In this document: positions 1-7,859 of the stretch, one piece after another
Numbering within the stretch: the stretch's first letter is position 1
Layout of the letters: the number at the start of each line of letters is the position of its first letter
Assembly: GCA_964465385.1 (NCBI GenBank)
Contig: CAYXIM010000037.1
Coordinates: 1 to 17,372, forward strand
DNA length: 17,372 bases
Direction of reading: 5' to 3'
Source: JAAYBY01 sp964465385
GTDB lineage: Bacteria > Bacillota > Clostridia > Saccharofermentanales > UBA5734
Translations under genes and position numbers: made by a program
Notes under the pieces: generated by a model
Seen by the model: only the letters and a program-made list of their open reading frames with translations
What the model was told of the DNA's origin: nothing
Database searches by the model: none

Positions 1-131
1 CCGGCTTCAATCAGATGGCTGGCGTGAAAGGGAATCCGCGCCAATGTTTGGACCAGGTATACGGTCACGGTGCTTGCGATGAACAGCAAACAGACCACAA
101 GCACGATTCTGGTGGATCTGGTGCGCAGCAT
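1..131 (-). CDS. 5' end of a membrane-anchored protein (partial)
   Basis: Only the first 43 codons lie in the window; the rest runs off the left edge. The ATG at 131 is preceded on the minus strand by AGAGGAG at a normal distance. The product begins MLRTRSTR, followed by one strongly hydrophobic stretch (about residues 9-26, IVLVVCLLFIASTVTVYL) and then a polar region. That is the pattern of an uncleaved signal anchor with the rest of the protein outside the membrane, as in sensor kinases, penicillin-binding proteins or secreted enzymes. The family cannot be told from so little. It is divergent from the MMPL operon. Confidence 0.6.
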   Translation of the reverse strand, partial: MLRTRSTRIVLVVCLLFIASTVTVYLVQTLARIPFHASHLIEA

Positions 132-164
132 ATACTCCTCTTAAGCAAGTTTTAGATTATCCTG

Positions 165-173
165 ATTGTAACA
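165..173 (-). promoter_or_regulatory. Extended -10 promoter for the left-edge gene
   Basis: Read on the minus strand this is TGTTACAAT, an extended -10 (TGN plus TACAAT) 34 bases before the ATG at 131. No convincing -35 is present, which fits extended -10 promoters. The same TGT-TA(T/C)AAT form recurs at 17286-17294 and 17315-17323. Confidence 0.45.
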
Positions 174-317
174 TGAGTCCGTATCTCACACCAGATTTTG
201 ATTGCATGGCAACCGCCTGATAGCGGCGGCACCGTTTTAAGCAGACACCAAAGGGAAACCCTGTGCAGATAAGGCGCCTGTATAAAAAGCAGGCATGAGA
301 CTTTCAGCAATCTGCGA

Positions 318-323
318 TATAAT
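318..323 (+). promoter_or_regulatory. Candidate -10 box of the MMPL operon
   Basis: A perfect TATAAT lies 91 bases upstream of the MMPL ATG at 415. I find no good -35 at 16-18 bases. The predicted leader of about 85 nt contains a small hairpin, ACCGG-TTG-CCGGT, at 360-372. The rest of the 132-414 gap between the divergent genes holds no other gene I can support. Confidence 0.4.
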
Positions 324-414
324 AAAGATCAGGTTGACCGGGGTGACCTGTTTGGCGCAACCGGTTGCCGGTCAGAAGATGGGTGCCGGAACTGCCGGGC
401 CGGGAAGGGTGGGC

Positions 415-2856
415 ATGAACAAGAACCGTTTGAGCCTGATCGATGGGTTGGCCAATTTTGTTGTCGACCGCCGAAAACTGATCTTTTTTCTCTACAGCCT
501 GCTGGTGGTGTTCAGCCTTTTCGCCATGCAATGGGTGACGGTTGAAGACGACATCATCAATTACCTGGATCAGGAAAGCAACACCAGGCGGGGCCTTGAA
601 ATCATGAACGAGGAATTCAAGACCCTGGGCATGGCGGATATCATGGTTTCCAACGTCTCTTTGGAACGGGCCGAGCGTCTGGCTGAAGCCATGGAAGCCG
701 TACCTGGGGTTTCAATCCTCCAGTTTGACAGTTCTCCAGACCATTACCGAAACTCCTCGGCCCTGTTTGTCGTCCAATTCGAAGAAGAGGAAACCGACCC
801 GCGCACCACCCAGGCGCTTGATGACATCAAAGCACTGGTTTGCCCCTACGATTGTTCCATCGCCACAAGCATTGGCACGGATACGGCCAGCCAGCTCAAC
901 AAAGACATGACGGTTGTGGGCATCCTGGCAGCGATCGTCATTGTGATCGTCTTGATTTTCACCTCCCGTTCTTACGGGGAAATTCCGGTTCTTCTGATGA
1001 CCTTTGGGATTGCGGCCCTGGCCAACATGGGCACCAACTTCATGTTGGAAAAAATCTCCTTTATCTCCCACTCTGTGGCTGTGGTCCTGCAACTGGCCCT
1101 GGCCATTGATTACGCCATCATCATGTCCCACCGTTTTCATGAAGAACGTGAAAAACACGATCCCAAAGAAGCTGCCAAACGGGCACTCAAAAAAGCCATC
1201 AAGGAAATCTCATCCAGCAGTTTGACCACCATCGCAGGCCTGGGCGCCCTGGCTTTCATGCGCTTTGGCATTGGAAAAGACTTGGCCTTTGTCATGATTA
1301 AGGCCATCTTGCTGAGCATGTTGACGGTCTTTACCTTGATGCCGGGCCTGCTGGTCTCGTTTAGCCGCCTGATCGAGCGATCCAAGCATGAAAACTTCAT
1401 CAGGCAAGTGTCGGCACTGGGGCGTTTTTCCATCAAAACACGCTACATCATGCCCCCTGTTTTCCTGGTGGTGCTGGTGGCTGCTTTTATTTTTTCCAAC
1501 AACTGCCCCTTCTTGTTCAGCATGAACGACATCAAGGCCTATCAGGTCAACGAAACGCAGGTGGCCAAAGACCGGATCCGCCAGCAGTTTGGTGAAAACA
1601 ACACCTTGGCCCTGATCGTGCCCTCAGGTGATTATGAGTCGGAAAAAAAGCTTTTGGACAACCTGTCTCATTACAAAGAGGTCAGCCGGGCCATTGGCCT
1701 GTCCAACACAGAAGCCATTGGCGAACACACCCTGACCGACGGCTTGACCCCCCGCCAGTTTGCAGAGCTTTTGGATCTTGACCTGGAAGTGGGTCAACTC
1801 CTTTATTCAGCCTACGCCATCAGCGAGGAAGCCTACGACCGCATCATCAGCGGCATCAACCTGTATGATGTGCCCTTGATTGACATGTACCAGTTCCTAT
1901 ACGAAGAAGTGGTGCAAGGCTATATTTCCATCGATGACGAACAGGCAGATGTGCTCAAGGAGGCTTACCAGCAGTTGTCAGATGCCCGGGTGCAGATGGA
2001 GGGCCCCCGCTACAGCCGCATGGTCCTGACCTTGGACCTTAAGGAGGAAAGCCTGGAAACCTTTGCCTTTTTGGATACGGTCCGTCGAGAAGCTGAGCAG
2101 TACTATGACGCCGATGCCATCTTCCTGATCGGCGAATCATCCAACGCCATGGACCTGGCAGCCTCTTTTGACCGGGACAACCTGATCATCAGCATCCTGT
2201 CAGCGGTTTTCATCGTGCTCATCCTGACCTTCACCTTTAAATCTGTCGGCTTGCCGGTTCTTTTGATCCTGGTGATCCAGGCCAGCATCTGGATTAATTT
2301 TTCCTTCCCCTTCCTCAGGGGAGAGCCCATTTATTTTCTGGGTTTCCTCATCGTCTCGTCCATCCAGATGGGCGCCAACATTGATTACGCCATTGTCATG
2401 ACCAACCGCTACATGACCCTCAGGGAAAAGATGCCCCTCAAGCAGGCGGTTATTGAGGCCCTCAACCAGAGCTTTCCAACGGTGATCACATCGGGCACCA
2501 TCCTGGCTGTGGCGGGCATCTTGATTGGGTTTTTCTCCACGGATGGCGCCACCTCTGTTCTGGGCACCTACCTGGGCCAGGGCACCATCATATCCGTCAT
2601 CCTGGTTCTTTTTGTCCTGCCCCAGCTGCTTTATCTGGGCGATCGGGTCATCCAAAAAACCTCTTTCAGCATCCCGTCAGCTGAACCGGATGCACGGGAA
2701 GCAACACACATTGAGCTGGATGGGCACGTGCGTGGCTACATCCAGGGAGACATTGATGCCACCGTCCGCGGGACCATTCAGGGAGACATCCAGCCGCTGG
2801 CGCAAGCTGGTCCCGCACGTCTCGATGAGGCAGGAAAGGAGGCGGATCAGCCATGA
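415..2856 (+). CDS. MMPL/RND-family exporter with beta-repeat tail
   Basis: This is an 813-residue membrane exporter of the MMPL (RND) superfamily, expected to move a lipid or other hydrophobic cargo outward using proton flow. The duplicated RND plan is visible: a first membrane helix near residues 20-40, an extracytoplasmic loop, a block of five helices (about 165-320), a helix near 345-365, a second loop and a second block (about 580-755). Each block has an Asp-Tyr pair in the proton-relay helix, D232-Y233 and D657-Y658, as in mycobacterial MmpL3. The start at 415 (MNKNRLSLIDG) is chosen because it is preceded by GGGAAGGGTGGG; the reading frame stays open upstream to 295, but those 40 residues do not look like protein. 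After the last helix there is a short repetitive tail (residues 766-794). The stop overlaps the next ATG (ATGA), implying coupled expression with the GLUG protein. Confidence 0.9.
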   Translation: MNKNRLSLIDGLANFVVDRRKLIFFLYSLLVVFSLFAMQWVTVEDDIINYLDQESNTRRGLEIMNEEFKTLGMADIMVSNVSLERAERLAEAMEAVPGVSILQFDSSPDHYRNSSALFVVQFEEEETDPRTTQALDDIKALVCPYDCSIATSIGTDTASQLNKDMTVVGILAAIVIVIVLIFTSRSYGEIPVLLMTFGIAALANMGTNFMLEKISFISHSVAVVLQLALAIDYAIIMSHRFHEEREKHDPKEAAKRALKKAIKEISSSSLTTIAGLGALAFMRFGIGKDLAFVMIKAILLSMLTVFTLMPGLLVSFSRLIERSKHENFIRQVSALGRFSIKTRYIMPPVFLVVLVAAFIFSNNCPFLFSMNDIKAYQVNETQVAKDRIRQQFGENNTLALIVPSGDYESEKKLLDNLSHYKEVSRAIGLSNTEAIGEHTLTDGLTPRQFAELLDLDLEVGQLLYSAYAISEEAYDRIISGINLYDVPLIDMYQFLYEEVVQGYISIDDEQADVLKEAYQQLSDARVQMEGPRYSRMVLTLDLKEESLETFAFLDTVRREAEQYYDADAIFLIGESSNAMDLAASFDRDNLIISILSAVFIVLILTFTFKSVGLPVLLILVIQASIWINFSFPFLRGEPIYFLGFLIVSSIQMGANIDYAIVMTNRYMTLREKMPLKQAVIEALNQSFPTVITSGTILAVAGILIGFFSTDGATSVLGTYLGQGTIISVILVLFVLPQLLYLGDRVIQKTSFSIPSAEPDAREATHIELDGHVRGYIQGDIDATVRGTIQGDIQPLAQAGPARLDEAGKEADQP

Positions 2857-5800
2857 AAAACACCTGTCGCGTGGTTGCCGCCTTGCTGGCGCTTGTTCTT
2901 GTGCTGACGGCAACAGCTCCGCTCCAGGCCCAGCAGCAAGAGCCCCGGGTCCTGGTCATTAAAACAGTGCAAGACCTTTACGACCTGGCCGACGCCTGTG
3001 TCTATGACCGGTATTCTGACGGGTTGACGGTTCTCTTGAACGCCAACCTTGACCTCAAGGACAAGCCCTTCCCCATGATTCCGATTTTCAAGGGCCTGTT
3101 CGACGGTCAAAACCACACCATTTCCGGCCTCTTGATCGACGCAGAAGGGTCTCATTTTGGCTTTTTCAGATATTGTGAGGCCGGTGCCCACATCAAAAAC
3201 CTGGTGCTTGAAGGGGTGGTTTTGCCCAAAGGAGACCGGGAAAGCATCGGCGGCCTGGCCGGCGTCAACCGGGGCAGCATTGAAAACTGTTCCTTTAACG
3301 GGGTGGTCAAAGGCAAAAACACAGTCGGTGGCCTGGTCGGCACCAATGCACCAAGCGGTCAAATTCTCAACGCACGTGCCTCGGGTTTGGTTTATGGGGA
3401 ACGTAAGATAGGGGGCCTGACTGGCCTCAACGAAGGCTTGATTGTGAAAAGCACCAACCACGCCTCGGTCAACACCACCCTTGAAGAAAGCAAGCTGGAT
3501 CTGCAGGACCTGACGGCCCAGGAATTAAGCTTTGCCAGCATTTTCACCGATGCCACCGACGTGGGCGGCATTGCTGGAGCCAGCAGCGGCGTCATTAAAA
3601 ACGCACAAAACCATGGCGCCATCGGTTACCCGCATGTGGGCTACAACATCGGTGGCATTGCCGGCCGCCAGAGCGGCCACCTCAGTGCCTGCACCAACCA
3701 CGCTTCCGTTTTGGGCCGAAAGGATGTCGGCGGTATCGTCGGACAGGCCCAACCCCATACCACACAGGTCTTTTCCAACTCGAAACTGGAGGCGCTGGAG
3801 CAGGCGCTGGCTGATTTGAAGGTCGATATGGACCAGCTCATGCAGCAATTGCGCGCAAGTTCCAGTCTGTTTGAAGAAGACCTGCCGCAAATCATGACAG
3901 ATCTGGATACAAGCCGCGACCTGCTTGACCAGCTGCTGGACCAGCTGGATCGGATAACGGGCGAAGGCATACGGGCCCTGCAAGAAGTCAACCTGATGGT
4001 CACAGAAACCCTCAACCGCCTGCTGGAGATGGTTGACCAGCTGGTCGATCTGGTGGATGCTCTTGGGCAAGCCACAGCATTGCTCGAAGAAGCCATGGCG
4101 ATTCTAACAGACCTGGCTCAGCAGATGCCTGCGTTTGCGGAAGAGATCGCTGACCTTTTGCCCAACCTTGAGCAGGCCCTGTCAGAACTGTCGGCCATCC
4201 GTGCCCGGCTGGACAGCATACAAACGACCCTTCAAGCGGTCCGGGACAAGCTGGACCAAGGTGATATCGCTGGGGTTCTCGTCCTCTTGCAGCCCCTGCT
4301 GGACGACATCATGGCCATCATGGACAGCCTGCAGATGCTCTTGGAGACCCTGGACGACCTGCAAAAAGCCTTGACCAGCTTTTTAGAAGCCCACGGCCAG
4401 GAAGCCGAGCAGGCGGCCGAGGCGCTGGAAAAGATACAAGAGGCAACCCAGGGCCTGGTGTCCGTCTTTGACACCCTGGAAGACCTGCTGCGTTCTTTAC
4501 GCGCCCTTTTGGCTTACCTGACCGAAACTGACCTGCCATCTTTTGACACCTCCGATGATACGCTCAAAGACACGGGCGATGACCTCCTGGCCACTGTCGA
4601 CAAGATGGTGTCGGATCTGTCGCAGTTGATGGATGCTTTGTCTGGACAAAGCGGGCAGATGCTCGATGACCTGCAGGCCGTCAGCGACCAGCTGTTTTTT
4701 GTCATGGACCTGCTCTTTGATCTGCTCAACGAAAGCCTGGGCAGCGAATTGGATCCGGAGGATTACATCAAAGACACCTCCCGTGAAGACTTGGACGGAG
4801 CCTTTGAAGGCAAAATTACCGGATCAGTCAACCTGGGCAGTGTTGACGGAGATGTCAATGTGGGCGGTATTGCCGGCGCCATGGGCTTTGACCTGGAACT
4901 GGATCCCGAAGACGACTTTAAACCCAGTGGCTCATTCACTGCACGTTCCGTTTATGAAACACGGGTCATTTTAGAAGCGTGCAGCAACCAGGGTGCAGTT
5001 ACAGGTAAAAAGAACCACATCGGCGGCATTGTTGGCCTGATGGACATCGGCTACATCATCGATTCAACTGCATCTTGTTCAGTTACAAGCACTTCCGGAC
5101 ACTACGTGGGCGGCATTGCCGGTCAGGCATCAGCGCCCATCCAGGCTTGTTATGCCCGTTGTGCGCTATCTGGCGGCCGGTATGTGGGCGGGATTGCGGG
5201 TTTTGCCAATGCTGTGTCTGAGAGCTACAGCCTGGTTGCTATCCAGGAGGGACAGGCTTACCTGGGGGCGATCGTGGGGGCTAGCGACGACTTGTCCGCC
5301 TTTGAAGGTAACTTTTTTGTCAGCGAGACCCTGGGGGGTATCGATGGGATCAGTTACCAGGGGGTGGCGGAACCCCTCGCTTATGAAGCCTTGCTGCAGG
5401 TTAAAGGCCTGCCGGATAGCTTTTCCCGCTTTCAGTTGCAGTTCTGGGCCCAGGACCAGCTCATTGAGGCCATTGAATTCACCTATGGGGCGGACCTTTC
5501 TGCCCGGCCCTTGCCTGAAATTCCCCCGCTCCAGGACCATTATGCCCGCTGGGAAGCTGCTGATTTATCCCGCTTAACCTTTGACCGGCGCCTGGATGCC
5601 CTTTATGTACCCTTTTTGACCTTGCTCGAAAGCAAGGCCCTCCGGGATAACCAGTTGCCGGTTGTTCTGGTCGAGGGGCGTTTCACAGAAACGGACCGCG
5701 TGCGTTTGGATGCGCTCGACACCGAAGAAACCTATCGCCTGCAGATCCCGGACGATGGTGCCGACAGCCACCTGATCCGTTTCATGCCGGCACAAACCGG

Positions 5801-6074
5801 TCGCCACCGGCTCAGCCTGCTTGAGGATGGCCGCTGGGTGGGCCGGCGTTTTAACAGCGATGGCAAATACATCGTCTTTGAAGCCCCCGGAAACGACATC
5901 AGCTTCCAGGTGCAGACGCAACGAACGCTTATGAAACCCAGTTACTGGGCCATCCTGATCGTCCTGGTTTTGCTGGCGGCACTGGTGGTCATGACGGTTG
6001 TCAGAAAACAAAAAAGAAGCAAAAAGCAAAAAGAAGAGCAGGCACAACTGGATCCCCCGGCCGTGAACCCTTGA
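2853..6074 (+). CDS. GLUG-repeat surface protein, long helical core, C-terminal anchor
   Basis: This is a 1073-residue protein. It has a signal peptide (cleavage expected after LQA, residue 26), then an opening segment with FDGQNHT at 83-89. A first block of GLUG repeats follows (about 130-305; units such as IGGLAGVNRGSIENC and VGGIAGASSGVIKNA). A long helical region rich in Leu, Asp, Gln and Glu spans about 310-630, and a second GLUG block about 650-815. A mixed domain follows, then one membrane helix (about 1032-1052) and a basic Lys/Arg tail. The protein should therefore sit outside the cell, held by its C-terminus. GLUG repeats (Pfam Glug) are found in surface and adhesin-like proteins. 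I recall close relatives with the same HVGYNIGGIAGRQSG-type block next to MMPL exporters in Clostridia, so it is probably a partner of the upstream exporter; no function is established. Its ATG overlaps the exporter stop, and GGAAAGGAGG precedes it. Confidence 0.85.
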   Translation: MKNTCRVVAALLALVLVLTATAPLQAQQQEPRVLVIKTVQDLYDLADACVYDRYSDGLTVLLNANLDLKDKPFPMIPIFKGLFDGQNHTISGLLIDAEGSHFGFFRYCEAGAHIKNLVLEGVVLPKGDRESIGGLAGVNRGSIENCSFNGVVKGKNTVGGLVGTNAPSGQILNARASGLVYGERKIGGLTGLNEGLIVKSTNHASVNTTLEESKLDLQDLTAQELSFASIFTDATDVGGIAGASSGVIKNAQNHGAIGYPHVGYNIGGIAGRQSGHLSACTNHASVLGRKDVGGIVGQAQPHTTQVFSNSKLEALEQALADLKVDMDQLMQQLRASSSLFEEDLPQIMTDLDTSRDLLDQLLDQLDRITGEGIRALQEVNLMVTETLNRLLEMVDQLVDLVDALGQATALLEEAMAILTDLAQQMPAFAEEIADLLPNLEQALSELSAIRARLDSIQTTLQAVRDKLDQGDIAGVLVLLQPLLDDIMAIMDSLQMLLETLDDLQKALTSFLEAHGQEAEQAAEALEKIQEATQGLVSVFDTLEDLLRSLRALLAYLTETDLPSFDTSDDTLKDTGDDLLATVDKMVSDLSQLMDALSGQSGQMLDDLQAVSDQLFFVMDLLFDLLNESLGSELDPEDYIKDTSREDLDGAFEGKITGSVNLGSVDGDVNVGGIAGAMGFDLELDPEDDFKPSGSFTARSVYETRVILEACSNQGAVTGKKNHIGGIVGLMDIGYIIDSTASCSVTSTSGHYVGGIAGQASAPIQACYARCALSGGRYVGGIAGFANAVSESYSLVAIQEGQAYLGAIVGASDDLSAFEGNFFVSETLGGIDGISYQGVAEPLAYEALLQVKGLPDSFSRFQLQFWAQDQLIEAIEFTYGADLSARPLPEIPPLQDHYARWEAADLSRLTFDRRLDALYVPFLTLLESKALRDNQLPVVLVEGRFTETDRVRLDALDTEETYRLQIPDDGADSHLIRFMPAQTGRHRLSLLEDGRWVGRRFNSDGKYIVFEAPGNDISFQVQTQRTLMKPSYWAILIVLVLLAALVVMTVVRKQKRSKKQKEEQAQLDPPAVNP

Positions 6075-6089
6075 AAGGTGGTTTTTTCC

Positions 6090-6473
6090 ATGTTCCAAAG
6101 AAAACGCATTTATGAAGCCGCGGCGGCAGCTGACGGGCGGCGTGTCCTGGTTGACCGCTTGTGGCCCAGAGGCGTCAGCAAAGAAAAAGCCAAGCTGGAT
6201 GACTGGCTCAAAGACATCGCGCCCAGCCCGGACCTGCGAAACTGGTTTGGTCATCAGGCTGAGCGCTTTGACGAATTCTCAAGTCGCTACCGGGACGAAT
6301 TGTCCCAGGATCCGGCCAAGCAGGCAGCTGTACAGGCCCTGCTGGAGGCCGGCAAGGCGGGCCGGGTCACCCTGCTTTACGGGGCCAAAGACCCTGACAG
6401 GAACCAGGCTGCGGTTTTGCAAGCCTACCTGCAGGAACGGGCTGCTGCGACCTCACAACCCATTGCTGATTAA
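6090..6473 (+). CDS. DUF488 family protein (YeaO-like)
   Basis: This 127-residue cytoplasmic protein belongs to DUF488, a small family of unknown biochemical role. The signatures are VDRLWPRGVSKEKA near the N-terminus, a WFGH...RFDEFSSRYRDEL stretch in the middle, and VTLLYGAKDPDRNQAAVLQ near the end. I start it at the ATG at 6090 because AAAGGTGG (6074-6081) lies 8 bases upstream. An in-frame GTG at 6078 sits inside that ribosome site and is less likely. It follows the GLUG gene by only 15 bases and is probably cotranscribed, though nothing links its family to export. Its TAA overlaps the stop of the convergent flavodiiron gene. Confidence 0.87.
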   Translation: MFQRKRIYEAAAAADGRRVLVDRLWPRGVSKEKAKLDDWLKDIAPSPDLRNWFGHQAERFDEFSSRYRDELSQDPAKQAAVQALLEAGKAGRVTLLYGAKDPDRNQAAVLQAYLQERAAATSQPIAD

Positions 6474-7651
6474 ACCAAAGACCGACCAAAGGCCACAGCA
6501 GCTTCCTGCTGATCCTGTGCCGGATTCCACTGGTTTTTAAAGCCGTCGTTGATGAGTTCGAAGCCGGCCTGCGTCAAGAGGCCGTTGAGGATCTTGACCG
6601 ATTCGCCGCTCCACCCGTAACAACCGAAAGCCGCAGCTTTCTTGTTCTTGAATTTCAGGCCCTGCAACATGGTGATGAAGCCGGCCAGGGTGTGCAGGAT
6701 GGTCTGGTTGATGGTCGGTGAGCCGAATAAAACGGTCTTGGAGCGGAACACATCGGTGACGATGTCGTTGACATCTGTTTTGGCGATGTTGTGCAGCTTC
6801 ACTGTGACATCCGGATCTGCCAAAGTGATCCCTTCAGCAATTTTTTCCGCCAGCAGGCGGGTGCCGTTCCACATGGTGTCATAAACCAGGGTGATCTGGT
6901 TTTCCTGGTAGTCATCCGCCCAGCGGGCATACTGCTCGATGATCTGGCCTGGGTTATCGCGCCAGATCACACCATGGCTGGTTGCGATGATGTCAATGGG
7001 CAGCTTGAGGGCTGTGATTTCAGCCAGCTTTTTTCTGAGGAAGGCGCTGAAAGGGGTTAAGATGTTGGCATAGTATTTGATGGCCTGGGCATAGAGCTCA
7101 CAGGTGTCCACCCGGTCGTTGAAAAGGTTTTCGGTTGCATAGTGCTGGCCAAAGGCATCGTTGCTGAACAAGATGTTGTCCCCGGTCAGGTAGGCAGCCA
7201 TGCTGTCCGGCCAGTGCAGCATCATCATTTCCACAAAAACCAGCTGCTTGCCGTTGCCCACGTCCAGGGTGTCTCCCGTTTTAACCACTTGGAAGTTCCA
7301 GTCCTTGTGGTACTGGCCTTTAAGAGAACGCACCGCGTTGGCTGTACAGTAAATGGGGGTATCGGGGATACGCTCCATCAGGGCAGGCAGGGCACCGCTG
7401 TGGTCGACTTCGCCGTGGTTGGCAACGATGTAATCAATTTGTGACAGATCGATCACTTGTTCCAGATTGGCCACAAACTCATCCGCATAGGGCTCCCAGA
7501 CCGTATCGATCAAGACCGTTTTTTCCTCCTGAATCAGGTAGGCGTTGTAGGTTGACCCCTGGTGGGTCGAGTATTCCTCACCGTGGAATTTTCTGAGTTC
7601 CCAATCGACTTTGCCGACCCAGGCAACGTTGTTCTTGATTGCTTTTTTCAC
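6470..7651 (-). CDS. fprA: Flavodiiron protein (class A), O2/NO reductase
   Basis: This 393-residue soluble enzyme reduces oxygen to water, or nitric oxide to nitrous oxide, and protects anaerobes. Residues 1-250 form a metallo-beta-lactamase fold carrying the diiron site: H79, E81, D83 and H84 in HGEVDH, then H146 (MLHWPD), D165 (SND) and H226 (TSHG). These positions match those I recall for Desulfovibrio gigas rubredoxin:oxygen oxidoreductase. Residues 253-393 are a flavodoxin domain binding FMN, starting ITLVYDTMWNGT. There is no fused rubredoxin or flavin reductase, so it is class A and needs a separate electron donor, probably rubredoxin; none is encoded nearby. The start is GTG at 7651, with AAAGGAG ten bases upstream. 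The gene stands alone, convergent with DUF488 and divergent from the ThrE operon. Confidence 0.95.
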   Translation of the reverse strand: MKKAIKNNVAWVGKVDWELRKFHGEEYSTHQGSTYNAYLIQEEKTVLIDTVWEPYADEFVANLEQVIDLSQIDYIVANHGEVDHSGALPALMERIPDTPIYCTANAVRSLKGQYHKDWNFQVVKTGDTLDVGNGKQLVFVEMMMLHWPDSMAAYLTGDNILFSNDAFGQHYATENLFNDRVDTCELYAQAIKYYANILTPFSAFLRKKLAEITALKLPIDIIATSHGVIWRDNPGQIIEQYARWADDYQENQITLVYDTMWNGTRLLAEKIAEGITLADPDVTVKLHNIAKTDVNDIVTDVFRSKTVLFGSPTINQTILHTLAGFITMLQGLKFKNKKAAAFGCYGWSGESVKILNGLLTQAGFELINDGFKNQWNPAQDQQEAAVAFGRSLV

Positions 7652-7702
7652 AAACAGTCGCTCCTTTCATGGCGCTATGAGTCATCCGACAGTATCAGGT
7701 TC

Positions 7703-7708
7703 AGTATA
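7703..7708 (-). promoter_or_regulatory. Candidate -10 box of fprA
   Basis: On the minus strand this reads TATACT, about 52 bases before the GTG start. The hexamer 17 bases further upstream is TTTCGT, a poor -35. A second ATACTG follows 12 bases downstream of the first, so the exact start point is uncertain. I see no clear operator. Confidence 0.35.
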
Positions 7709-7737
7709 GCGCACCTGAATTCAAAACGAAAGCGGGT

Positions 7738-7767
7738 TTGCCAGCCTGCAGCGTCCTGATGCATAAT
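7738..7767 (+). promoter_or_regulatory. Promoter of the ThrE operon
   Basis: TTGCCA (7738-7743), an 18-base spacer, then CATAAT (7762-7767); each box matches the sigma-A consensus at five of six positions. It predicts a leader of about 85 nt before the ATG at 7860. The leader contains a seven-G run and the palindrome GCCCCGGGGC (7804-7813). The ribosome site TGAGGAGG is at 7845-7852. Confidence 0.55.
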
Positions 7768-7859
7768 ACGAAAGAAGGCTGGCAGGGGGGGTGTGGCGGC
7801 AGATGCCCCGGGGCCGTCTTCGGATTTTGGAGGCGCTGCATGCTTGAGGAGGCCGCACC

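Noticed and set aside
173..217. Short frame MSPYLTPDFDCMATA as a leader peptide
   Set aside because: No ribosome site, and the likely MMPL -10 box lies downstream of it, so it would not be on that transcript.
213..238. Hairpin CCGCC-7-GGCGG followed by CACCGTTTT, terminator-like
   Set aside because: It lies between divergent genes where no transcript should end, and the T run is five bases away from the stem.
295..414. N-terminal extension of the MMPL protein from the ATG at 295
   Set aside because: The candidate -10 box (318-323) lies inside it, it has no ribosome site, and its residues do not resemble the family; the ATG at 415 fits better.
6496..6511. Hairpin CAGCAG-CTTC-CTGCTG after the DUF488 stop as a terminator
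   Set aside because: No T run follows it on the plus strand (the nearest begins about 20 bases later), and it is within fprA coding sequence.
7783..7813. Seven-G run and palindrome GCCCCGGGGC in the ThrE leader as a riboswitch
   Set aside because: A ten-base palindrome cannot form a hairpin with a proper loop, and I see no conserved aptamer.
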